A stretch of 8,513 bases of DNA from Peptococcaceae bacterium UBA7185 (GTDB lineage: Bacteria > Bacillota > Peptococcia > Peptococcales > Peptococcaceae). The DNA is taken from contig DKVF01000039.1 in the NCBI GenBank assembly GCA_002491065.1, forward strand, positions 1 to 8,513, given 5' to 3'. Below the pieces are notes generated by a model. That model was not told the DNA's origin and did no database searches. It worked only from the letters and a program-made list of their open reading frames with translations. Position numbers and translations under genes: made by a program. Of the stretch, positions 1 through 5,684 are shown piece after piece (the stretch's first letter is position 1; each line of letters starts with the position of its first letter).

Positions 1-200
1 GGGAAGATGTGCTCTATGCGTACTGTAAAAAAAGTGATTCAAAATGAGGATATCAATTTAATTTAAACCACTTTCATCTCAATATTCTGTATATTTCTAT
101 TTACCACTAAGGGGGGCCGCACAAAATAATTTATGCAGCTCCCCTTTCGTCGTTCCCTCTTATTGACATAGCTGCTCATCTTCACAAAAATGCAGCTTCC
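1..200. other. Left-edge intergenic stretch, no supported gene
   Basis: No complete gene is visible. On the + strand one frame stays open from the window edge to a TGA at 45-47, reading EDVLYAYCKKSDSK, and another to a TAA at 64-66. Either could be the tail of a gene that begins left of the window and converges on the protease gene, but 14 to 21 codons are too few to decide. The rest is AT-rich and holds the 109-146 hairpin. The 6-mer GCAGCT occurs at 135-140 and 192-197, and its complement AGCTGC at 170-175, so the middle copy can pair with either outer copy. Confidence 0.4.
109..146. terminator. GC-rich hairpin downstream of the S8 protease gene
   Basis: The arms AAGGGGGGCCGC (109-120) and GCAGCTCCCCTT (135-146) pair over 12 positions with one G-T wobble and one mismatch, around a 14-base AT-rich loop. 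It lies 55 bases past the protease stop codon. Neither strand has a good run of T after the stem, so it would be a weak terminator, or a 3'-end stabilising or processing hairpin. It may serve converging transcripts if a + strand gene ends near base 45-66. Confidence 0.4.
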
Positions 201-2060
201 TTATTTCAACTCCACCTTCAACACCCCTTCACTGGCAACATGATTATATTGACTCAAATTATCCGCAGAAGTGACTACAATTTCCCATATTCCTGCACTG
301 GGATGTTGCGTTTCCACTGCGCCGCTTGTGATAATCTCGCGACTGTATGATGCACCCAGATACTCCGTTTCATCCACTAAAATACCTTCTGGATCATATA
401 AGCTGATTCGACACCGCCCCATAGCAATCAAATGCTCCTGCTCCGTACTGGGCTGCTGCTGTTTAATCTGGATAATAGCAGAGAGTCCTTTCGTACCCGG
501 CTCCACCTGCACATACCAAGACTGACTTTGTCCTTGAGAAATATGAAATTGCCAGGTTAATACATCTTCTTTTTTGTAAACTACCGTCTGGGTCTGTAAT
601 CCGTCCCGTTTTAATATCTTGTCTGTTTGGTAAGGAAGCTTTCCCAAGCGCAATGCGCCATATCCCTGCTCTGCTGCTGAAAAATTTAAATCCTGCGCCC
701 AAGAAGCCAGCAGATCCTGTAATTGTTCTACAGAAATCAATAAATCCCGTTTTTTTACCGCTTCCTGCACATGGGTAACCGCAGCTGTTACCACGGCTGC
801 AGAAATACTGGTACCATAATCATATAAATAGGATTGCGAATACCATGCCGGCACTGTAGAAAGCATCCCAGCCGGTGCCACTAACAATGGAGCACAAGCA
901 CCGTCCTGTGCTCCTCGACCACTATAGTCCGTGATAAAAGGTTCCTGCAACATCAATGCTTTATCCTGAGCATACATTTCTGGTGCTACATAACTGCCAA
1001 TACCGAGGACCGACTCTGCCCGTGCAGGATAGGCAATGGTATTTTTCCCCGGTCCATAATTTCCCGCCGCTGCAATCAGGGGTATATTCGCCGCTCTTGC
1101 CTGATTCAACATTTCTTCCAATTCTGGGCAGATTGTTTCATCCTTAGGAATACTCAGACTCAAATTAATACAATCTGCGCCATCAAGAATAGCCGCACGA
1201 ATTGCCTGCGCCAACTGAATTTGGGAAGACTGTCCCTCACGATTAAAAATTTTGTACACACACAACTGTACTTGTGGCGCTAATCCCTGATATTCTGCTC
1301 CGTTGGCAGCTATCAGACCGGCCAGAAATGTACCATGCCCCAAAGTATCTGCTGTCAATTGCAATTGGCTGCCATCCTCGGCAATACTCGTGAGCGCTAA
1401 ATTCAAGTTATACCCCGCGCTATGTAATGTGAGCTGCTCTTTCTTTTCCTGATAGCAATGCAACGCCGTTTCATCTGTAAAATCGCAATTTTGATTTGTA
1501 TCAATATAGACACAATCATACTGCGCTCCTTCTGCAACAATCAATACTGCCAGTTGTTGCTCCGTATCTGGAAATATCTTGGGTTGTATCTCCCCCAACC
1601 TCAAAAAAGCAATTCGATACTGTTGCGCATTATTAACAATATTCCCAACATGGTATACAGTCCCACTAATCGCCACCTTACTATCTTGTACAGACACTGC
1701 TTGACTATACAACATACCTTCCTGTGTAAAATCGCGATACACCATCACCTTTGCGCTGCCGTCCTGATTATCCCGTAGTGCTTCATGACTCAAATCAATC
1801 CCGCTGTCAATCAGCGCAATGTGCTGCCCGCTGCCGCTGGTATGATATTGTTTGCGAAACCCGCTGATATTGCACAGCTTTGCTACAATATCTACACTGC
1901 TCTGCGGAATATCATTGGAGGTATATTGCGGATGAAACGGCGCCGTTACGGTAACTCCACCTTGTCCGTTTTCCCTATCCTGCTGGCTGCTGTAATGGTC
2001 GCTGGCCGCACCTGCCACTAAAAGCAAACACAACAATACAAGCCATCTTTTTTTTTGCAT
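201..2060 (-). CDS. Exported subtilisin-like serine protease (S8) with long Asp-His insertion
   Basis: Predicted 619 aa. Residues 1-19 look like a Sec signal peptide: KKR, a hydrophobic run LVLLCLLLV, then AGAA|SD for signal peptidase I. There is no lipobox cysteine. The subtilisin triad is complete: Asp85 in LIDSGID, His242 in GHGTFLAG, Ser418 in GTSISAA, plus the oxyanion Asn334 in AAAGNYG. About 157 residues separate Asp and His, against about 32 in subtilisin. The insertion holds an EF-hand-like acidic loop, DTNQNCDFTDE (187-197). This layout is known in the pyrolysin/tripeptidyl-peptidase II branch. Only about 65 residues lie between signal peptide and catalytic core, so no classical I9 propeptide is evident. 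Residues about 492-619 look like a beta-rich C-terminal domain ending in GIWEIVV. The ATG at 2060 has GGGGGA 7 bases upstream. An ATG five codons earlier (2075) has AGGAG at 11 bases and is also possible. Substrate unknown; a Csp-type germination protease is less likely because of where the insertion sits. Confidence 0.9.
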   Translation of the reverse strand: MQKKRWLVLLCLLLVAGAASDHYSSQQDRENGQGGVTVTAPFHPQYTSNDIPQSSVDIVAKLCNISGFRKQYHTSGSGQHIALIDSGIDLSHEALRDNQDGSAKVMVYRDFTQEGMLYSQAVSVQDSKVAISGTVYHVGNIVNNAQQYRIAFLRLGEIQPKIFPDTEQQLAVLIVAEGAQYDCVYIDTNQNCDFTDETALHCYQEKKEQLTLHSAGYNLNLALTSIAEDGSQLQLTADTLGHGTFLAGLIAANGAEYQGLAPQVQLCVYKIFNREGQSSQIQLAQAIRAAILDGADCINLSLSIPKDETICPELEEMLNQARAANIPLIAAAGNYGPGKNTIAYPARAESVLGIGSYVAPEMYAQDKALMLQEPFITDYSGRGAQDGACAPLLVAPAGMLSTVPAWYSQSYLYDYGTSISAAVVTAAVTHVQEAVKKRDLLISVEQLQDLLASWAQDLNFSAAEQGYGALRLGKLPYQTDKILKRDGLQTQTVVYKKEDVLTWQFHISQGQSQSWYVQVEPGTKGLSAIIQIKQQQPSTEQEHLIAMGRCRISLYDPEGILVDETEYLGASYSREIITSGAVETQHPSAGIWEIVVTSADNLSQYNHVASEGVLKVELK

Positions 2061-2136
2061 TTTACAATCCCCCATCCAAAAAGTATCTCCTATCTTTTTC
2101 CACAAAATAGGAGCGATTCCTTTACCGACTTTTTGT

Positions 2137-2166
2137 AATGTATTGACGAAAGAATAGCAATTATGA
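2137..2166 (-). promoter_or_regulatory. Sigma-E-like promoter for the S8 protease
   Basis: Read on the - strand: -35 TCATAAT (2166-2160), 15-base spacer, -10 AATACATT (2144-2137). Against the Bacillus sigma-E consensus KMATATT, N14-15, CATACAnT, the -35 matches 6 of 7 and the -10 matches 7 of 8. An overlapping sigma-A reading also exists: TTGCTA (2160-2155), 17 bases, TACAAA (2137-2132), 4 of 6 at each box. The implied leader is about 70 bases. The match is by eye, and AT-rich DNA gives chance matches. Confidence 0.42.
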
Positions 2167-2215
2167 CGGCACACATAAGCTTCTCAAAGTTTCTTAATCT
2201 TGTTGTAACTATTTG

Positions 2216-2247
2216 TTGACACACAGAGTAAAAATTTATTGTATAAT
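2216..2247 (+). promoter_or_regulatory. + strand promoter of the candidate small RNA
   Basis: A perfect -35 TTGACA (2216-2221) and a perfect -10 TATAAT (2242-2247) are separated by 20 bases, longer than the usual 16-18. Such spacing usually means low basal activity or dependence on an activator. MerR-type promoters use 19-20, but I see no convincing dyad in the spacer. An inverted repeat starts 11 bases after the -10 and could act as an operator or as the 5' hairpin of the RNA. No protein gene follows on this strand before the terminator at 2312. Confidence 0.55.
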
Positions 2248-2253
2248 TTTACT

Positions 2254-2348
2254 TGTAGAACATGAATAAATTATTCATTGTTCCCTCCAACATTTTTACC
2301 TTTTCTTTTGGAAATCACCGCCCCGCCCAGGCGGTGATTTTTATTTTG
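2254..2348 (+). ncRNA. Candidate small regulatory RNA of about 95 nt
   Basis: The segment runs from the expected start point after TATAAT to the end of a strong terminator. Its parts in order: (1) a 5' inverted repeat, GAAC (2258-2261) and ATGAATAA (2262-2269) against TTATTCAT (2271-2278) and GTTC (2280-2283), 12 complementary pairs with one bulged T, of which the outer 11 can form in RNA; (2) an unpaired C/U-rich stretch at about 2283-2309 containing CCTCC (2284-2288), complementary to Shine-Dalgarno sequences; (3) an 11-bp terminator hairpin. This hairpin, C-rich seed and terminator order resembles Firmicute trans-acting RNAs of the RsaE/RoxS kind, although I do not recognise the family. 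The ATG at 2262 has no ribosome binding site and its frame runs through two terminators, so a protein is unlikely. The start site is inferred. Confidence 0.5.
2312..2348 (+). terminator. Strong intrinsic terminator of the + strand transcript
   Basis: A perfect 11-bp stem, AAATCACCGCC (2312-2322) with GGCGGTGATTT (2330-2340), encloses the 7-base loop CCGCCCA and is followed by TTATTTTG. The T-rich side is on the + strand; the - strand continues A-rich, so it is oriented against the flanking protein genes. A + strand terminator with no + strand gene before it is the main reason for proposing the small RNA. Confidence 0.85.
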
Positions 2349-2396
2349 TTCCCCAATATCACGATTTTCCCCATCAATAAAACGGCATATACGCAT

Positions 2397-2441
2397 AAAA
2401 ACTCTGCTCATCACTATTTTTTAATGACGAGCAGAGTTTTT
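2397..2441 (-). terminator. Intrinsic terminator after the phosphoglycerol transferase gene
   Basis: AAAAACTCTGCTCATCA (2397-2413) pairs with TGACGAGCAGAGTTTTT (2425-2441) in 16 of 17 positions, with an 11-base loop. The stem base is A5/T5, so a T tract follows the GC part on both strands and the terminator should work in both directions. It begins 12 bases after the stop codon at 2454 on the - strand, and would also stop leftover + strand transcription from the small RNA promoter. Confidence 0.85.
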
Positions 2442-2453
2442 ATATGCTATTAT

Positions 2454-3926
2454 TTAATTTGTATACAGGAAATGATAATTATAAAAATTCGAATATCGGG
2501 ACAGCTGTTCCCTGAGTTCATCTAGCCCCAACTCCTCTGCCAGGGTAGGCGTTTGCGAAAACAAATTCGTCCCCAAACCCAGACGTTCCCCTTCAAATGT
2601 TACTCCCAGGGCAGCCAGTGTCGTAGGAAATAAATCCAATGTTGTGAACACACGATTTTTTTCACGGACATTTGGATCCGCCACAGCCGGATTGATCACA
2701 CAATTGTACACCTGCCGCGGATAGTCATCATCAATCTTATTGAAAAAGTTACTATCCATACTAAGGTGATCCCCTGAAATCACAATCGTAGTATTTTCAT
2801 AAAAATCCTGCTCTTGAATCCACCGCACAAAATCATTTACCTGACTGCTGGAGCAGCGAATCACATTAGCATATTGATCGCTGTAAGTGTCAGAACACAA
2901 GGGGCATACATATCCATCTTCAAAATGCGTATCGACTGTCAATAACGTCAAGTTAAAGGGCTCGTCCTCCGCCGCTAAACGCAGCAATTCTTCTTTTGCA
3001 TAGGTAAACAGCTTGCGATCTTCGTAGCCCCAAAATTCGTGATAATCTTCCGGCAGCCGATGATCTTCCAGCGCAGTATTATAATCATTAATTTCATAAT
3101 TACCATGTTGTGAAAAATAATCGCCTCGTCCGGCAAAGCTACTGTCAGAGCCCATCATCAATACTTGATGATAGCCTGCCTCCTCCAAAATATCGCCCAA
3201 TGTCCAAGCACCGGGCAGCATTTTGCTGTAATGCCCATAATATTTTTCTCCGTCAAAAGGTAACTTTAAGGGCAGGCCAGAAGTCTGCCCTACCATGGCT
3301 GCCATGGTCCAAGTTGTGCCTGGCAAGGTGAAACTGCCGCCAAAACCTGTACTGGGCGAAAAATTTATATTTTCCTGCGCAAGGTTACGCAGTTCAGGAA
3401 TCAAATCATACGGTTCTGCGCCACCTTCCTGTGTGCTGGTGTAAGTAACCTCCATAGATTCCAAAAAAATGTAGATGAGATTTCGTTTCTCTTTCGGAAA
3501 CTGGTACTGCACCTCTCTAGGCTCTACATACTGCTCCTGATAAATCGTCGTAACAATCATTTGATGCCGCACAAAATCAACAAATTCCAAATTATAGTTT
3601 ACGCAAAGCAAACACACAATAACAGAGCCCGCCACCACTGCACGCTTTCGTGTCAATATCTTGTCCACAAATTGCAAAAGCGGTTGTGCAATTCCTTTTT
3701 TCTGGCACCAACGCAATAAGCCAACAACCACCAACAAGACAATGGCTGCATTAGAAATAGCAAACAGCAAGCAACGCCACACAGCGCTGCCATTGGCTCC
3801 TTTCATGGAAACATGTAAATTAAACAACAATTGCTCTGCATTCAAATCTTTCAGCCAAATACTCGTAAAACAGCCAACCAATATCACAAAAAAGAACAGA
3901 ATCCACCCTAATCTTTTTTTGCTCAT
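2454..3926 (-). CDS. LtaS/OpgB-type phosphoglycerol transferase, sulfatase fold
   Basis: 490 aa membrane protein with an extracytoplasmic alkaline-phosphatase/sulfatase-fold domain. Transmembrane segments are likely at about 7-25, 51-73 and 95-111, fewer than the five typical of LtaS. The catalytic domain starts near 148. Metal and nucleophile residues are visible: Glu156 in IFLESME, Thr204/Thr205 in LPGTTWTMAAMV, Asp332/His334 in VDTHFEDG, Asp385-His386 in SGDHLSM. The PGTTWT, GSDSSFAGRGDYF and CSSSQVNDFV segments look closer to E. coli OpgB (MdoB) than to S. aureus LtaS, so the likely reaction is transfer of phosphoglycerol from phosphatidylglycerol to an envelope polymer or glycan. Acceptor unknown. 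Start ATG 3926 has GAGG 9 bases upstream. It has its own terminator and a likely own promoter, so is probably monocistronic, although read-through from mbl is possible. Confidence 0.88.
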   Translation of the reverse strand: MSKKRLGWILFFFVILVGCFTSIWLKDLNAEQLLFNLHVSMKGANGSAVWRCLLFAISNAAIVLLVVVGLLRWCQKKGIAQPLLQFVDKILTRKRAVVAGSVIVCLLCVNYNLEFVDFVRHQMIVTTIYQEQYVEPREVQYQFPKEKRNLIYIFLESMEVTYTSTQEGGAEPYDLIPELRNLAQENINFSPSTGFGGSFTLPGTTWTMAAMVGQTSGLPLKLPFDGEKYYGHYSKMLPGAWTLGDILEEAGYHQVLMMGSDSSFAGRGDYFSQHGNYEINDYNTALEDHRLPEDYHEFWGYEDRKLFTYAKEELLRLAAEDEPFNLTLLTVDTHFEDGYVCPLCSDTYSDQYANVIRCSSSQVNDFVRWIQEQDFYENTTIVISGDHLSMDSNFFNKIDDDYPRQVYNCVINPAVADPNVREKNRVFTTLDLFPTTLAALGVTFEGERLGLGTNLFSQTPTLAEELGLDELREQLSRYSNFYNYHFLYTN

Positions 3927-4027
3927 TTCCTTTTGCCTCGCTTATTTCATTGATTCTCGCACACAGCAGTATCACTTTGCCAGAAAGCTGTGCAACATTT
4001 CTTTCCCCCGCAAGATTCAAATGAAAT

Positions 4028-4044
4028 GACTATTACAAATAGTC
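4028..4044. repeat. Operator-like palindrome upstream of the phosphoglycerol transferase
   Basis: GACTATT-ACA-AATAGTC is a perfect 7+3+7 inverted repeat. It touches the -10 of the promoter proposed at 4043-4070, so it would sit at the transcription start. It could be a repressor site or a short 5' hairpin. It lies 102 bases before the start codon and 30 bases after the mbl stop. With only a short AT-rich tail it is not a good terminator. Confidence 0.45.
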
Positions 4045-4070
4045 TATACCAAGCCTCATTCTTTCGGCAA
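4043..4070 (-). promoter_or_regulatory. Candidate extended -10 promoter of the phosphoglycerol transferase
   Basis: On the - strand: -35 TTGCCG (4070-4065), 16-base spacer, extended -10 TGG-TATAGA (TATAGA at 4048-4043). Each hexamer matches the sigma-A consensus in 4 of 6 positions, and the TGn motif strengthens the -10. The predicted start falls inside the 4028-4044 palindrome, giving a leader of about 110 bases. Confidence 0.35.
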
Positions 4071-4073
4071 ATA

Positions 4074-5096
4074 TTAATAAATCTCTTTTTTCTCAGAGCC
4101 GCGCAGAACATCTATATTTTGTAATGCTAAGCCTGTACCAATCGCCACGCAAGAAATTGCATCTTCTGGTATATACGTTGGTAAACCTGTCCGTTCTGAA
4201 ACTAAAATATCCATCCCGTGCAATAGAGAGCCGCCTCCAGTCATGACAATACCACGGTTCATAATATCGCTAGCTAGTTCTGGCGGAGTTTTTTCCAATA
4301 CCTCTTTTACCGCTGCAATGATATCTTCGATCTGTTCTTTTATTGCCTCGTTTACTTCCTCCGCGGAAATTGTCACCGTCTTCGGTAGCCCGCTGATCAA
4401 GTCACGGCCTTTCAGCTCCGATGTTTCACCGGCCCGCAGACTTGGATAAGCGCTGCCGATTTCCTTTTTCACTTCTTCTGCAGACCGTTCCCCAATTACT
4501 AAATTGTGATAACGGCGAATATACCGCACAATGGCATCGTCAAATTTATCGCCACCCACACGAATGGACTTACTGCAAACTACGCCGCCCAAAGACATTA
4601 CAGCAATATCAGTAGTCCCACCGCCGATATCCACAACCATACTGCCATTGGGTTCCGAAATATCAATACCTGCACCTAATGCCGCAGCAACCGGCTCTTC
4701 AATTAAATATGCCTCTTTTGCCCCAGCAGCCAGAGACGCCTGCTTCACAGCACGTTCCTCTACACTGGTCACGCCGGAAGGAATACACACCATAACACGC
4801 GGTTTTACAAAGGATTTCTTTTTGCTTGCTTTGCTGATGAAATACTTCAGCATTTTCTCAGTCACGTCATACTCCGCAATGACACCGTCCCGCAACGGAC
4901 GAATTGCCACAATGTTACCTGGTGTACGCCCCAACATTTCACGAGCCTCTGTTCCTACCGCAATCACACGATTTGTATTGTTGTCTATCGCAACTACCGA
5001 TGGCTCATTCAACACTATTCCCTCTTTATTTACATAAACCAGCACGCTGGCTGTTCCCAAATCTACTGCAATATCTTCTCCTTTAAAAAAACACAT
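4074..5096 (-). CDS. mbl: Mbl/MreB-family bacterial actin
   Basis: 340 aa, full length. Forms ATP-dependent membrane-bound filaments that guide peptidoglycan synthesis along the cell cylinder. Actin-fold motifs are in order: phosphate-1 loop DLGTAS (12-17), NEPSVVAID (30-38), GRTPGNIVAIRPLRDGVIAE (56-75), the EEP catalytic-glutamate region (133-135), phosphate-2 loop VVDIGGGTTDIAV (154-166), and adenosine motif MTGGGSLLHGMD (285-296). The segment around 30-85 matches B. subtilis Mbl closely, and the gene follows spoIIID as in Bacillus, so I use mbl; mreB is the safe family name. Start ATG has AAAGGAG 9 bases upstream. It lies 133 bases after spoIIID with no terminator between, so sporulation read-through from spoIIID is plausible beside its own promoter. 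Confidence 0.95.
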   Translation of the reverse strand: MCFFKGEDIAVDLGTASVLVYVNKEGIVLNEPSVVAIDNNTNRVIAVGTEAREMLGRTPGNIVAIRPLRDGVIAEYDVTEKMLKYFISKASKKKSFVKPRVMVCIPSGVTSVEERAVKQASLAAGAKEAYLIEEPVAAALGAGIDISEPNGSMVVDIGGGTTDIAVMSLGGVVCSKSIRVGGDKFDDAIVRYIRRYHNLVIGERSAEEVKKEIGSAYPSLRAGETSELKGRDLISGLPKTVTISAEEVNEAIKEQIEDIIAAVKEVLEKTPPELASDIMNRGIVMTGGGSLLHGMDILVSERTGLPTYIPEDAISCVAIGTGLALQNIDVLRGSEKKEIY

Positions 5097-5128
5097 TATT
5101 TTTCGCTCCTTTTACATCTTAATCTATC

Positions 5129-5159
5129 TATATACCAACGTTCTGTCTTTATTGATCAA
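5129..5159 (-). promoter_or_regulatory. Weak candidate promoter of mbl
   Basis: On the - strand TTGATC (5159-5154) precedes TGG-TATATA (5137-5129) with a 19-base spacer. The TTGGTATA string also occurs at the phosphoglycerol transferase promoter. The spacing is poor, so the extended -10 would carry most of the activity. Start about 25-30 bases before the ribosome binding site. Confidence 0.3.
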
Positions 5160-5229
5160 GTACCTGTGAAATATCCAAATTGTTTTATATTGTTACATAT
5201 TCTTTTTCTTACACTCTTTTTTAACACTA

Positions 5230-5559
5230 TTATTTTAGTATTTTTTCGTTGTGAATACAAGTCATATTTCTGGCAAAATCATTATTTTTCTCACCTTTTG
5301 ACCACAATTGCGCCTGATGGGCATATTTCTGTCTGGTAGCTTCGCCGCCCCGCAAATGTCGTTCCGCTTTGTTGTTATCTAATACAGCTTTTACCTTTTC
5401 ATATTGCTCTTTATTCAGTTCCAGTAATCGTTCTGTTAAGTCCTTATGAACGGTAGATTTACTCACACCGAACTGCATTGCCGCCTGACGCACGGTAGCT
5501 CCTGTCTGAATAATATAATCACAAATCTCCAACACACGCTTTTCGATATATTCCTGCAT
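5230..5559 (-). CDS. spoIIID: SpoIIID, mother-cell sporulation transcription factor
   Basis: 109 aa DNA-binding protein that switches mother-cell genes on and off between the sigma-E and sigma-K stages. The helix-turn-helix spans about 22-42, with FGVSKSTVHKDLTERL (30-45) essentially identical to B. subtilis SpoIIID. The C-terminal basic segment RHLRGGEATRQKY (67-79), which contacts DNA in the Bacillus protein, is also conserved. It is about 16 residues longer than the 93 aa Bacillus protein; the tail after about 85 is not one I recognise. Start ATG has GGAGG 6 bases upstream, a strong site. A sigma-E-like promoter lies at the expected distance. mbl follows downstream, a conserved pairing. 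Confidence 0.96.
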   Translation of the reverse strand: MQEYIEKRVLEICDYIIQTGATVRQAAMQFGVSKSTVHKDLTERLLELNKEQYEKVKAVLDNNKAERHLRGGEATRQKYAHQAQLWSKGEKNNDFARNMTCIHNEKILK

Positions 5560-5605
5560 AATGTACCTCCCTCGCCCACTTCGAACGGAGTATTTTTTAT
5601 TATGC

Positions 5606-5634
5606 AGTATATGTTTGAAAACTTAGTACAATGA
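5606..5634 (-). promoter_or_regulatory. Sigma-E-like promoter of spoIIID
   Basis: On the - strand: -35 TCATTGT (5634-5628), 14-base spacer, -10 CATATACT (5613-5606). The -35 matches KMATATT in 5 of 7 positions and the -10 matches CATACAnT in 7 of 8. The expected start is near 5599, about 40 bases before the start codon. spoIIID is known to be sigma-E dependent in Bacillus, which raises the prior for this match. Confidence 0.55.
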
Positions 5635-5684
5635 CTAAAATTCGAAAAATTCAGCCCAATATAGCGTATCCTTTTTTCAGGAAT

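Noticed and set aside
163..191. TTGACA at 163-168 on the + strand
   Set aside because: There is no -10 at 16-18 bases (AAAAAT only), and it would transcribe antisense into the protease gene end.
201..2060. Reading the S8 protease as a Csp-type spore germination protease
   Set aside because: Csp proteases carry their extra domain between His and Ser and have a prodomain; here the insertion lies between Asp and His and no prodomain is visible.
2262..2525. + strand ORF of 87 codons beginning at the ATG in the 5' hairpin
   Set aside because: No ribosome binding site, low-complexity aromatic-rich translation, and the frame runs through two strong terminators and into the phosphoglycerol transferase gene.
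3820..4020. - strand ORF of 66 codons overlapping the start of the phosphoglycerol transferase
   Set aside because: It starts at a TTG without a ribosome binding site and its second half is an off-frame reading of the transferase membrane segments.
4531..5037. + strand ORF of 168 codons inside mbl
   Set aside because: Antisense shadow of a highly conserved actin gene; no start signal.
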